From contig CAIPEB010000507.1 in NCBI GenBank assembly GCA_903863885.1, positions 1-64,000 on the forward strand: DNA of 64,000 nt, given 5' to 3'. Position 1 is the stretch's first letter; each line of letters starts with the position of its first letter. This stretch comes from an uncultured Planctomycetaceae bacterium (GTDB lineage: Bacteria > Planctomycetota > Planctomycetia > Pirellulales > Pirellulaceae). The notes beneath the pieces were generated by a model that was not told where the DNA came from, did not search any database, and saw nothing but the letters and a program-made list of their open reading frames with translations. The position numbers were made by a program, and so were the translations under genes. Below, one piece after another: positions 44,701-52,838 of the stretch.

Positions 44701-45113
44701 CGCAGGACATCGATCGAGCATTGGCTGATTTCCGCTCGATGCTCGCCCGCCCCCGCGTTGCGGCTTGCCTGAGTCGAACCGCGTATGAGGGGCACGGCGG
44801 AACTGCGGTCGTCGTGGAGAACGAACGGCCGATTGCCGTGCGCGACGGAGACAAGTTGCTGGTTGGCAGCATTGACCGACTCGTTACCGTCTATCGGAAC
44901 GGCCGACCCGTCGCGGCCGATATCCTGGATTTCAAGACCGATGATGTCGCCGCAAATGACCGCCGGGCGCTGGCAGGCAAGAAAGAGTTCTACGAACCGC
45001 AGTTGTCGGCGTATCGAACGGCCGTGCGCACAATGCTCGGCGACGAATCACTTCCGGTGTCGGCAAGGCTGCTGTTCGTTCAGGCCGGAGTCGCTGCCGA
45101 AATCGATGCGTGA
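41796..45113 (+). CDS. AddA-like UvrD-family helicase-nuclease
   Basis: 1,105 residues from ATG 41796, within the ATGA overlap with the addB-like gene. Superfamily 1 helicase motifs are present: ASAGAGKT (13-20), TFTRKAAGEI, LLLDEFQDTS (motif II), GDVKQAIYGWRGG (motif III), MTVHQAKGLEFDIVVL (motif V) and VAVTRARHALHM (motif VI). The C-terminus is a nuclease of the PD-(D/E)XK type with GSIDRLVTVYRNGRP and ILDFKTDD. Together with the preceding gene it would process double-strand breaks. A basic, Ser/Ala-rich insertion lies between motifs II and III. The convergent propeller gene ends 5 bases away. Confidence 0.92.
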   Translation: MSEQALNHELIRASAGAGKTFELTNRYLRLLRMGQRPDEILASTFTRKAAGEILARVLLRLAQAATSEDHLAEMQAGLGGPPLTRDECLKLLVSAARCLHRLRIGTLDSFFAQLAGSFALEIGLPPGWRIAESHEDAALRNQAIEAVLDGEDTQSLLTLVHALTRGETTRSLDREVREKVNSLYTVYRESRREAWHSLKKRNELSDGELEAAIEKLRATPLPDHANWRKAHAAAIENAESGDWVAFVGAGVAGKILAGETSYYRKPIAEAVAADYGELIEHARAVLLNQLAIQTEATYRLLDKFHHQYQLLKLQSHGLRFDDITFQLVEQCLSLAAGDDAEPAPDRVAFRLDARLHHLLLDEFQDTSLAQWEVLRPFASRITSSKSGRKSGGSSPPAATRKTRARRAEAVASGAGQSFFCVGDVKQAIYGWRGGVAEIFDAVTRELQDIQERPLDTSWRSSPHVIAAVNQIFQNVHRHSNLDDLADAVLAWQKQFHEHRTAEKKQSLNGYACLQAARPAADDGSEEQKNATLRFAAEQVAGWRQRAPGFEIGVLVRRNDAVRRLIYELRELGIEASEEGGSTLDDSAAVRLILSLMQLADHPDDTVARFHIITSPLAHSLKISGAASGRIDAAAMQFAGRRGNAEAGSLARRIRSQLVEDGYGPTVSSLARQLAPFCSHRELRRLHKLIALAYPYDDAATSRPRDFVTYIDAAKVRDPIAADVRVMTVHQAKGLEFDIVVLADLESSLIGQRGDLAVGRPSPTAPIDRVCRRCGKETQQLLPEAWQRLFRENDDQDVIEAMCVLYVAVTRARHALHMIVAPSGKSEKTLHKTFAGLLRASLTDGEALAPEQIAYETGDPEWYANPGVKHSLSIAQVAAESQSLPPLEVQLAPPPARRRRGLQRVSPSGLEGGTHVRLSGSSDKAGGDRAAALAYGTLIHAWFQQVKWIEDGVPNDDQLREVAAGLGLSAQDIDRALADFRSMLARPRVAACLSRTAYEGHGGTAVVVENERPIAVRDGDKLLVGSIDRLVTVYRNGRPVAADILDFKTDDVAANDRRALAGKKEFYEPQLSAYRTAVRTMLGDESLPVSARLLFVQAGVAAEIDA

Positions 45114-45118
45114 GATTC

Positions 45119-46408
45119 TCAGCGCCGGCCGCCCAGTGAGAAAAGGTGTGAACTGGTCCGCAGGTACATCACTCCGCCGGCAATGGCGGGCGTGGCGTAG
45201 CTTGGTTCCCCGAGCGGGATGCGGTGCAGCTGTTCGAATTTCTCCGCTGCGGCAATGACCACGACCTCGCCTTTCTTCGAGACGTTGTACAATCGGCCGT
45301 CGACCCAGACGGGCGACGCAAAGTAGGAGCCGTCGACGCGCTCCCGCCAGACAACCTCGCCGGTTGCGAAGCGGTGGCACGAAACCACTCCGTCATCACA
45401 CCAGATGAACAGCAGTCCGTCCTTGGCGAGCGGCGTCGGCACCATGGGAAGGGCCGTGGTCAATTCATAAACCAACTTGGGCGCGGCGTTGTCTGCCGAA
45501 GCGCCGGGACGGACGGCCAGACAGCGGGTTCCGCGGATTCCTGCACCGTGGCCGGCGAAAATCAGGCCAGGCGCCAGCACAGGCGAGATCACCGCGCGAT
45601 CCAGAAACGGCTGACCGTAATCCCAGTTGAACTTTCCAGTGGTCGGATCAAGGGAAATGATGCCATGAGCCGTGCTCGAGAAAATCAATTCCGGACGGGC
45701 ATTTTCGCCCTGATAAATGCACGGAGTTGAATAGCCGGCCAGATAGGTCTTGATCTCTGTTTCCCACCGCGTTTCGCCGGTCTTGCGATCGACCGCGATG
45801 ACAAAACTCCTGCCCGCCGGATTGGGACCGTCCGGCTTCCGCCCGGGACTGCGATCCATGTCTTCCTGGTCATTCACCAGGATGACCGTGTCCCGGTACA
45901 TGATCGGCGACGTACCGCTGCCTTGCAGTGTTATCAGCGGTCCCAGATTCCGACGCCATGTTTCATGGCCTTGTGCGTCGAGTGCAAGCAGCATCACGGC
46001 TTCTGGTGTGGTCCAGGTAATGACCACGCCGTCGGCATCGGCGGACGGAGTCGCTGTTGCGTAGGAATTGTCGCCGTGCTGGCTGTACGTCTTCGACGGC
46101 TCGTCGTGTTGCCACAGCACTCGCCCCGTCGCAGTGTCAACGCAGAGCAGCATGCGGCGGGCCGTGGTCGAATCCGCACTGGTGACGTAAAGACGATCTT
46201 CCCAGACGACCGGCGATGAATGGCCTGTACCCGGGAGTTCGATCTTCCAATTGTAGTCGTTCTCGGTCCACCGCACGGGTACGCTCTTGGCGTCGCTGAT
46301 GCCGGTGCCATTGGGACCACGGAACCGACTCCAGGCTCCTTCAGCGGCAAACACCGAAGCGTCTGAGAGGAAACTCAGCGCAACCAGCAACGGCAGCGTG
46401 CGAGTCAT
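45119..46408 (-). CDS. Secreted PQQ-type beta-propeller protein
   Basis: 429 residues from the ATG at 46408 (MTRTLPLLVALSFLSDAS, a signal peptide). Repeated propeller blades with the PQQ_2 flavour are visible: WSRFRGPNGTGISDA, HSSPVVWEDRLYVTSAD, CVDTATGRVLWQHDEP, AVDRKTGETRWETEI, CHRFATGEVVWRERV and ATPAIAGGVMYLR. The residues needed for PQQ-dependent dehydrogenase activity are not evident; such propellers are widespread in planctomycetes and often have no enzymatic role. It is the last gene before the DUF4114 gene on the same strand, and the two are separated by a terminator. Confidence 0.88.
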   Translation of the reverse strand: MTRTLPLLVALSFLSDASVFAAEGAWSRFRGPNGTGISDAKSVPVRWTENDYNWKIELPGTGHSSPVVWEDRLYVTSADSTTARRMLLCVDTATGRVLWQHDEPSKTYSQHGDNSYATATPSADADGVVITWTTPEAVMLLALDAQGHETWRRNLGPLITLQGSGTSPIMYRDTVILVNDQEDMDRSPGRKPDGPNPAGRSFVIAVDRKTGETRWETEIKTYLAGYSTPCIYQGENARPELIFSSTAHGIISLDPTTGKFNWDYGQPFLDRAVISPVLAPGLIFAGHGAGIRGTRCLAVRPGASADNAAPKLVYELTTALPMVPTPLAKDGLLFIWCDDGVVSCHRFATGEVVWRERVDGSYFASPVWVDGRLYNVSKKGEVVVIAAAEKFEQLHRIPLGEPSYATPAIAGGVMYLRTSSHLFSLGGRR

Positions 46409-46460
46409 GGTTGGTGCACATCCTGGGATTGTCGGGAACTTGGCGACCCGAGTGTAAATT

Positions 46461-46497
46461 AAAAAGCTTGATCGTCGCTGACTCGCGACGATCAAGC
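46461..46497 (-). terminator. Intrinsic terminator of the DUF4114/PEP-CTERM gene
   Basis: A perfect 13-base inverted repeat (GCTTGATCGTCGC at 46466-46478 and its complement at 46485-46497) with a 6-base loop is followed, on the minus strand, by TTTTT and an AT-rich tail. It lies 67 bases past the stop of the DUF4114 gene and upstream of the propeller gene, so it should end the former transcript. Confidence 0.85.
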
Positions 46498-46563
46498 AAC
46501 ACCTTCGCGCCAATTTCAAAAATCAGATTGGGGATGTGCCGTTCAGCAGCATTCGCAGACTGC

Positions 46564-47550
46564 TCAGACGGAAGTCGTGGTGACGGCGGTCCGCTTGCGG
46601 CGAATCCGATGCAGCACAGTGCCGGCACCCAGTACCAGTGCCCATATCACACCGGGTTCCGGGGCAGGAACGCCTGCCACGTTGCCGGCACCACCGCGAC
46701 TCAACAGGGCATTCACGTTGTTCGCACCCATGTCGATCGCGAACAGCGTATCACTGTAATCGTTGCTTCCGCTGCCGTCCTCGAATGAAATCAGTACGTA
46801 CGGGTTGTCTGCCTGAGCGAACGCCACCAGGTTACCCGATGCCGCGCTGAGGATATCCGGTGCCGAACCGACCTTCGGCTGCGTGTTGAAACCGTCCCGG
46901 ATCAGGAAGAAGTCGAGGTTCGTTCCTTTCTCCAGCATTCCGCGCTCGCCGCTGCCAAGATCCACGAAGTCTCCCGGAAACAGGGGAGTCGAGGTGGTAC
47001 GCAGGTTACTGTCCAACTTCCGGCTGTCGGCGTTCGCGAATTTCACGGCAGTTGACGCGTTCGGGAAGATCAAAAGCGGGGAGCCGTCAACGCCCTGACC
47101 GCTCGTGTTGAAGCCGAGCGAGTTGTTGTAGCTGGTATCGCTGCCGACGAAGTAAGCCCGCACGCCATAGGCTTCTGCCAGCGTGAACTTCGTCGCATCG
47201 AGCGGCTTCCACGTTTCGGCAATGGTCTTCGGAAGGTCGTGGCTGTTGATCAGGTGCTTGACGGTTGAAAGGAACGGCCGAGGCTCGTTCTCTCCCTTTT
47301 CTGCGGCACTCCAGAATGCCTTGTCTTCCTCGCGGTCTCGCACTTTGTTGACCGTCTTCAGGTCGTAATACGTGTACGTGGAGGGAGAACTGAACGTCTC
47401 CGCCCTAAGCAACGTTCCCGCACTGAACGCGAAGCAAACTGCCAAAGCTGCGGAAACCGTTTTCCAGCATGAGGAAATTCGACTGCGGACTTCCGCGCCG
47501 AACGCCGACCGTGAATCAGTTCGAGATTTGTTCATCGTGCAGGTAGACAT
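46564..47550 (-). CDS. DUF4114-type protein with PEP-CTERM sorting signal
   Basis: 328 residues from ATG 47550; a second in-frame ATG is at 47535. A signal peptide (ISSCWKTVSAALAVCFAFSAG) leads into a 240-residue secreted domain with the DUF4114-like segment AYFVGSDTSYNNSLGF, RDGFNTQPKVG and YVLISFEDGSGSNDYSDTLFAIDMG. The C-terminus is a PEP-CTERM-like signal: PAPEPGVIWALVLGAGTVLHRIRRKR (Pro-Glu-Pro, a hydrophobic helix and a basic tail). Such proteins are sorted by an EpsH/XrtA exosortase and often lie in exopolysaccharide or biofilm surroundings; no exosortase is in this window. Its transcript ends at the strong hairpin near 46480. Confidence 0.85.
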   Translation of the reverse strand: MSTCTMNKSRTDSRSAFGAEVRSRISSCWKTVSAALAVCFAFSAGTLLRAETFSSPSTYTYYDLKTVNKVRDREEDKAFWSAAEKGENEPRPFLSTVKHLINSHDLPKTIAETWKPLDATKFTLAEAYGVRAYFVGSDTSYNNSLGFNTSGQGVDGSPLLIFPNASTAVKFANADSRKLDSNLRTTSTPLFPGDFVDLGSGERGMLEKGTNLDFFLIRDGFNTQPKVGSAPDILSAASGNLVAFAQADNPYVLISFEDGSGSNDYSDTLFAIDMGANNVNALLSRGGAGNVAGVPAPEPGVIWALVLGAGTVLHRIRRKRTAVTTTSV

Positions 47551-47933
47551 GGCAATCTCGGAAAGTGAAGAAGTGCAAGGGACCAGTTTTCAACCCATCT
47601 GTCGGTTTGACGTATTCTGTCGGGGAATGTTACGCAAAAGGCGTGCCAATACAAAATCGGACTCAAAACATCGTTTTTTTGCGGTTCTCGGGTAGATTTG
47701 TACGTAACACCTGAAAATCAGGGGCTGTAATTCTGCCAGCCATCAGTTCAGGGCTAAAAAAATTACTGCCAGGTAGCAGCTTGAGTGCAGGCGGCAGCGG
47801 ACTGTCATCGGGTGTGTTTTCGTGGGGGGGAAAGCCACGGTGTAGGGCATGGGTGAAATGAGAGTCCGCCGGTGGCTGCGAAAGCCTGATTTGATGCAAG
47901 GTATTGAAAAAATGGCATTTACAGCCGCGGCGT
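47551..47933. other. Intergenic region, no gene seen
   Basis: 383 bases, AT-richer than its surroundings, between the start of the DUF4114 gene and the 3' end of the YhaN-like gene. It presumably contains the DUF4114 promoter. It has several A/T runs but I find no convincing promoter boxes, RNA gene or repeat. Confidence 0.5.
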
Positions 47934-50900
47934 TCAAGCGAGTCGATGTTGGAACAGCGTATCGCTCGGCAATTGGCGGCTGGCCAAATCGACCAGGTGG
48001 CGGTGGTGAGTAAAGAACAGAACTTGCGTCCGCCTGGACAGGGCTGCCAGCACTTCAAGAGTTTTCGAGGCTCTCTGGTCGTCGAAACGGATCAGAATGT
48101 CGTCCACGATAAACGGCAGCGATTCATGGCTGTCGAGGTAATTCGTCAGCCACGCATAACGCAGCGAGAAATAGAGCTGATCGGCGGTGCCTTCGCTCAT
48201 GCCGTTAACGGGCACGGGATCACCCGTTGAGTTGCGCACTCCCATCATCGCGGGCTGGCCGTTGACGTCGAAGTCAGCTTTCAGGCACTGGAACGATCCG
48301 GCGGTCAATTGCGCGAAGACCTCGCTGGCTGTTGCGAGGAGTCCGCTCTGATGCCGTTTGCGGTAACGCTCGATGCCCTCTCGCAAAGCGGCTTGCGCGA
48401 CGGCCAGAAGCGCATATTCCCGTGCGGAGTCAGCCAGTCCGGCGAGGACGTCTCTCGCGGTTTCTTCGGCTTTCGCTGCTTCGCCGGAGCTGTCCATGGC
48501 ATCGAGGGTTGCCTGCAAGCTGCCGATCTTCTGTGATATGTCGACGAGCAGGTCGTCACGTTGCTGAATGTCGGAATCCAGCCGTTCGATCTCGATGGGC
48601 AGCGTATCGGGGTTCTGTGCGCGTGTCTCGGCCATGAACTCCGTCAGGGGAGCGCCGGCGCTGAGCTCACGTAGCAGCTTTTCGATTTCGTCGAGCCGAT
48701 TCTGCACATGGCGTTTTCGTTCAGCCCGTTCCCAGGCGTCCAGGAGGTCGTTGGGCGATTCGCATCCTGCGTCTTTGCACAACTGATTCAACTGCGACTG
48801 CAGATCGTCCATGGCCGTCGTCGCGGACTCGAGAATTGAGGTTCGTTCTTTCAGTTCTTCTTCAATCTGTTTTCGCTTCTGTTCAAGTTCCACGGCCGCG
48901 TTGAAGCGGGAGAGGACCTCGCCGGCGAGGCGGCTGGCAGCCAGATCGATCGAGAGGTCGGGCGCGAATTCGGACGCCATGTCCCGTACCTGCCGCTCGA
49001 AGGTGTCGCCAAACGCATCGATCTGATCGAGTCGGGCACGCTGCAGTTGAGCGCTGCCAAGCCGCTGCGACAGTTGGTTCAGCAGTTCCAGGATTTCGCC
49101 GGCCTCGCCCGGCTTATCACGGGGGGTCTGCGGCAGTTTGGCCGCGGCGGACTGCCATTGATCCTGCCAACGCCGAAGTTCGTCCTGCGATTTCGCTTGT
49201 GCCTGCCGTTCTTGGCCGAGTTGCCTTTCCAGTTGGGTGATGGTCGTTTCCAGTTCCTGCCGTTTTGCCCGCAGCATCTGCAGCTGTTGAACGGCTTCCT
49301 GGGTTCTTTCGCGCAAGTCGTCGAGTGAAGCCGAGTCGGGCGCTGGCGACTGTCCCGCCGCGGAGAGTTCAGCAGCGAGTTGCTGCTTGCATTCCTCGCA
49401 CTTCTTGACCATCTCGGCACGGCCTTGCTGCATTGTGCGAAGTCTGCGGGCCCGTTCCAGCAGCGCGGATTGGCGCTGCAGCCAGGAACCCATTTCGCGG
49501 GGCGTCCGCGGCACGACTTGCAGTTTGCTCCAGAGTTCGTGCCATTCCGCGTCCGCCAGTCGGGATCGTTGCGTCAGATCGTCGCGTTGCTGCTGCAGTT
49601 GCGCGACCTTCGCCCGGCTTTTGGCGAGGTCCGTCTGAAGCTGTGCGTGGCGGGCTACTCGATCGGCTTCTTTTCGCAGGCGATCGGAGACGGTGTCGGC
49701 GGACTGGACCAATTCTTCGTAGGCTTTATCCAGCGGTTCGGGGCCGGAGTTGAGCTGCGCGAGCAATTCGCGGGTCCGGGATTCGGCGTCGGACTCGCGC
49801 CACATTGCGTTGATCTTGTCCCACGCCGCATCGCGGCGGGTTCGAATCTCGCACAATTGCTGCTCCGATGGCACTTCCCCGCCGGACTGCAGGTCAGCGA
49901 TTTCTCGCTCTCTCGCCGCGGCCTCATCTTCAGTCTGCTGCAATTGCAGGTCGATCGTTCGATTGGCGGTTTCGATATCGCGCATCTGCTCGGCAAAACG
50001 ATCGATCGTTTCCGGAACGGGCATTTTCATCCGTTCCAACTCTTCGAGCGACCCGGACCAACCCGGCAGTCGCTTGAGTTCCAGATTGGCTTCCTCGGAC
50101 TCCGTGCCGATCGCCGAACTCAGCTGGTTGATGCGGTCTTCGATGTCGTCCAACCGAAGCGCCGCGTTGAGTGCGCGAGCGAGGCCTTGGGAATCCGGCA
50201 CCGATGTGCAATGCCCCAGTTCCAGCCTGTGCTCGGCCAGGTCGGCTTCGATTCGGGTCACGGCGTTTTCGCTTTCTTCGACCGCTGCGGCGAGTTTCCC
50301 GTAGTTCGCCACCAATTGCTGGATGCGTTTTCGCTCAGTTGCCGGAAGCAGCAACGTCGTTGCCTCGTCCAGTTGAACTTCGTTGCCGAGTTCCCGGAGC
50401 ACGTTCCGGGCTTCGGCTTCGAGGCTCTTCAGTTCGGCGGCGACTGCGGGGCGATCCGCCTGGGAATCCTGAAATCGCTTCAGGTTGTCCGAGAGCAATT
50501 CGCAGCGGCGGGCGGCTTCGAGCAGTTGGCGGGGGACGTCGACTTTGTCGAGCTGATCCTGCCGTCGGCGTATTTCTTCGTCGGCCGTGTTCTTCTTCGA
50601 CTCCGCGGCGCTGAGTTGGCGGAGCACGTCCTCACGCCGCTTGTTGAAGTCCGGCGGCAATGGGCGGACATCGCGCAAGCCGTTCAGTTCGCCCTGCATC
50701 GCAAGGTGTTCGGAGACGGGAGTGATCGCCGATTTGAGCCGGAACAGGCGATCTCGCCGAATTCGAAGATCGTCTCGTTCTCTCTGAGTCTGCTGTTTCC
50801 GGTGGATCGCGCTGTTTAACGTGTCGTAGTGCTGCTGCCATTCAGCAGGCCTCAGCTGGAGATCTCGCACTTGATCTCGCGCCTGGTTCAGGCTCCTCAG

Positions 50901-51455
50901 TTGTGCATTGATCTTGGGGTTCTGGGCCTTCGGAGCGAACAGGCCGGCAAGGTCTTTTTCCAGTTGCTGTTCGATGCGTCGCAGAGAAGCCGTGCCCGTT
51001 CCCGAGAACAGTGCCTGCGCCAAATCGCCTTGGCCCTGCACGATCTCCTGTCCACCGCGGACGAGCGTATCGTGATCGATGCCGAATGCACGGCTGAACA
51101 GATCTTCGCCGGCGCTGCCCAGAAATCTCTGGAGTTGCTCTTCGCGGACTTCCTTGTCGTCATCGCCGTCGCGCAGCGTCTTGAGCTTGGCCTTGCGGCG
51201 GGTGATCCGCAGCGTTTCGCCTTGGTCGTTTCTTAATCGGCCGCCGACGCGCAGGTTCGCGTACGAATGCAGAAAGTCGTCATCGAGGCTCGACGGGAAT
51301 CCGTAAAGCAGATATCGAATAGCGCGCAGCGTTGAACTCTTGCCGGCCTCGTTGGGGCCGTAGATCAAATGCAACCCCTGGCTCCCGCCGCTGAGGTCCA
51401 GTTTCAGGTCGGTGAACGGTCCCACGGCCCGAAGATGCAATTCGTCAATTCTCAT
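47934..51455 (-). CDS. YhaN/SbcC-like AAA+ ATPase with long coiled coils
   Basis: 1,173 residues from ATG 51455. The N-terminal ATPase half has LHLIYGPNEAGKSSTLRAIRYLLYGF (Walker A at 33-40). Long coiled coils follow with Glu/Gln/Arg/Leu heptads. The C-terminal half has the signature-like GMSEGTADQLYFSLRYAWL, Walker B VDDILIRFDDQRASKTL and switch HHRHLVDLASR. This is the YhaN branch of SbcC/Rad50-type ATPases. It works with a YhaO-type Mre11 nuclease encoded just upstream; the ATG overlaps that gene's TGA. It probably handles DNA ends or hairpins during repair. Confidence 0.9.
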   Translation of the reverse strand: MRIDELHLRAVGPFTDLKLDLSGGSQGLHLIYGPNEAGKSSTLRAIRYLLYGFPSSLDDDFLHSYANLRVGGRLRNDQGETLRITRRKAKLKTLRDGDDDKEVREEQLQRFLGSAGEDLFSRAFGIDHDTLVRGGQEIVQGQGDLAQALFSGTGTASLRRIEQQLEKDLAGLFAPKAQNPKINAQLRSLNQARDQVRDLQLRPAEWQQHYDTLNSAIHRKQQTQRERDDLRIRRDRLFRLKSAITPVSEHLAMQGELNGLRDVRPLPPDFNKRREDVLRQLSAAESKKNTADEEIRRRQDQLDKVDVPRQLLEAARRCELLSDNLKRFQDSQADRPAVAAELKSLEAEARNVLRELGNEVQLDEATTLLLPATERKRIQQLVANYGKLAAAVEESENAVTRIEADLAEHRLELGHCTSVPDSQGLARALNAALRLDDIEDRINQLSSAIGTESEEANLELKRLPGWSGSLEELERMKMPVPETIDRFAEQMRDIETANRTIDLQLQQTEDEAAAREREIADLQSGGEVPSEQQLCEIRTRRDAAWDKINAMWRESDAESRTRELLAQLNSGPEPLDKAYEELVQSADTVSDRLRKEADRVARHAQLQTDLAKSRAKVAQLQQQRDDLTQRSRLADAEWHELWSKLQVVPRTPREMGSWLQRQSALLERARRLRTMQQGRAEMVKKCEECKQQLAAELSAAGQSPAPDSASLDDLRERTQEAVQQLQMLRAKRQELETTITQLERQLGQERQAQAKSQDELRRWQDQWQSAAAKLPQTPRDKPGEAGEILELLNQLSQRLGSAQLQRARLDQIDAFGDTFERQVRDMASEFAPDLSIDLAASRLAGEVLSRFNAAVELEQKRKQIEEELKERTSILESATTAMDDLQSQLNQLCKDAGCESPNDLLDAWERAERKRHVQNRLDEIEKLLRELSAGAPLTEFMAETRAQNPDTLPIEIERLDSDIQQRDDLLVDISQKIGSLQATLDAMDSSGEAAKAEETARDVLAGLADSAREYALLAVAQAALREGIERYRKRHQSGLLATASEVFAQLTAGSFQCLKADFDVNGQPAMMGVRNSTGDPVPVNGMSEGTADQLYFSLRYAWLTNYLDSHESLPFIVDDILIRFDDQRASKTLEVLAALSRRTQVLFFTHHRHLVDLASRQLPSDTLFQHRLA

Positions 51456-52735
51456 GCCGTTTCTCCCGCGACGTGAATCCGTTGAATCAGCAGCTGCCTC
51501 GCGTCGTCGAGCAGTTCCCGCAGGCACTCTTCGCTGTCCAAGCCCAGGGATGACGGTCCCTCGGTAAGTTCGGCAGGCAGTTTCGACAGCAATGGCCGCA
51601 ACGCCTCGCTCAGCATCTCCAGCGACTGCTTTTCGGACTGCATTTCCGCAATGAACTCGCAGAGTTCGCCGACGGGGCCTTCGATATCGGCGAGCGAATC
51701 CTTCGACGAGGGCATCGATGTCTTGCGGACGACTCGCTCGATCCATAATCGGTCGCTTCCGAGGTGCAGCGCCGCGGCCTGGATCTCGGCACTCCAGCGA
51801 TTCGGTTCGGCGACGAGCTGGCGGTGAGCCGGGCATGCTCCCTCGAGTTCAATGCGGACTGCAAGCGGCCGGTTGTCGGACGCATCGATCAGACCGGCGA
51901 GACTCTGCCCGACATTCTGCACCACATCGTCCGGTTGCTTCGCCTTCCGGACATCCACGCGGCACACTTCCCACCGCAGAACGTCAACGGCGCGGAATTG
52001 AACGTCCACCCCGTGGTCGTCATCCACCGTGACGAGCACGCAGCCCTTCGGGCCGGTTTCACGCACCGTGCGCCCCTGCAGATTGCCGGGGAACATGATC
52101 GGAGGTTCGTCTTCGCTGCGCCGCAGGTCCTGTCGTTTGTGAATGTGACCGAGCGCCCAGTAGTCGTACCTTTTCGACACGAGTGTCTCGACGCTGCACG
52201 GCGCATAGCGATCGTGCTCGCCTCCCGCATAGGAGGCGCAGGTATGCAGCAGGCCGATGTTGAAGCAACCGGACATCGCCGCGGGAAAGCCCTGCGCCAA
52301 GTCGCTGATGATCGCCCGGCTCTGAAAGCTCTGGCCGTGAATGGCAACACGCAGATCGTCGAGCACGAGAGTCTCCGGCGATCTGGCGTCGAACATCTTG
52401 ATCTTATCGCCGGCCGGCAGCATCAAGGTTCGCGTCATGTGGTTCGCCGCGTCGTGATTCCCGGCAACCAGGAAGACGCGGATTCCGGCCTCGTTCAGCT
52501 TCGCAGCCTGTTCGAGGAAAAACAGACCCGTGTGGAAATCGGGCCAGTTTCCGTCGTACAAATCTCCGGCGATCAGCACGAACGCGACCCGCTCTTCGAT
52601 GGCGAGTCGCACGAGATTCTGGAAAGCCCGCCGCGGAGCGTGCTGGATCTCCATCGCCGGCGCATTCAACTCCCTGTGAACGCCCTCGCGAGCGCTGTCC
52701 AGATGTATGTCGGCGGCATGAATGAACTTGAACAT
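51452..52735 (-). CDS. YhaO/SbcD-like Mre11-family metallophosphatase nuclease
   Basis: 427 residues from ATG 52735 (MFKFIHAADIHLDS), preceded by GGAG; an in-frame ATG five codons upstream (52750) lacks a clear ribosome site. The metallophosphoesterase motifs are intact: ADIHLDS, AGDLYDG, AGNHDA, LLHTCASYAGGEH and LGHIHKR. It is the Mre11-like nuclease partner of the downstream YhaN-like ATPase, with ATGA translational coupling. The C-terminal 180 residues form the usual capping and ATPase-binding region. It lies 103 bases downstream of nothing on its own strand but in an unrelated repair context. Confidence 0.9.
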   Translation of the reverse strand: MFKFIHAADIHLDSAREGVHRELNAPAMEIQHAPRRAFQNLVRLAIEERVAFVLIAGDLYDGNWPDFHTGLFFLEQAAKLNEAGIRVFLVAGNHDAANHMTRTLMLPAGDKIKMFDARSPETLVLDDLRVAIHGQSFQSRAIISDLAQGFPAAMSGCFNIGLLHTCASYAGGEHDRYAPCSVETLVSKRYDYWALGHIHKRQDLRRSEDEPPIMFPGNLQGRTVRETGPKGCVLVTVDDDHGVDVQFRAVDVLRWEVCRVDVRKAKQPDDVVQNVGQSLAGLIDASDNRPLAVRIELEGACPAHRQLVAEPNRWSAEIQAAALHLGSDRLWIERVVRKTSMPSSKDSLADIEGPVGELCEFIAEMQSEKQSLEMLSEALRPLLSKLPAELTEGPSSLGLDSEECLRELLDDARQLLIQRIHVAGETA

Positions 52736-52838
52736 GGCGGCTCGCTCCATGATCTCAATTTGAGTTTGCGATCAACTTCGAGTGTGAAAGTGCCGGCACG
52801 ATTCGAGTCGCGAATTCGAATCCGTGGCGGAATGCGGG

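Noticed and set aside
49380-50819. 479-residue plus-strand frame opposite the YhaN-like gene
   Set aside because: Antisense to the coiled-coil region of YhaN; no domain or start context.
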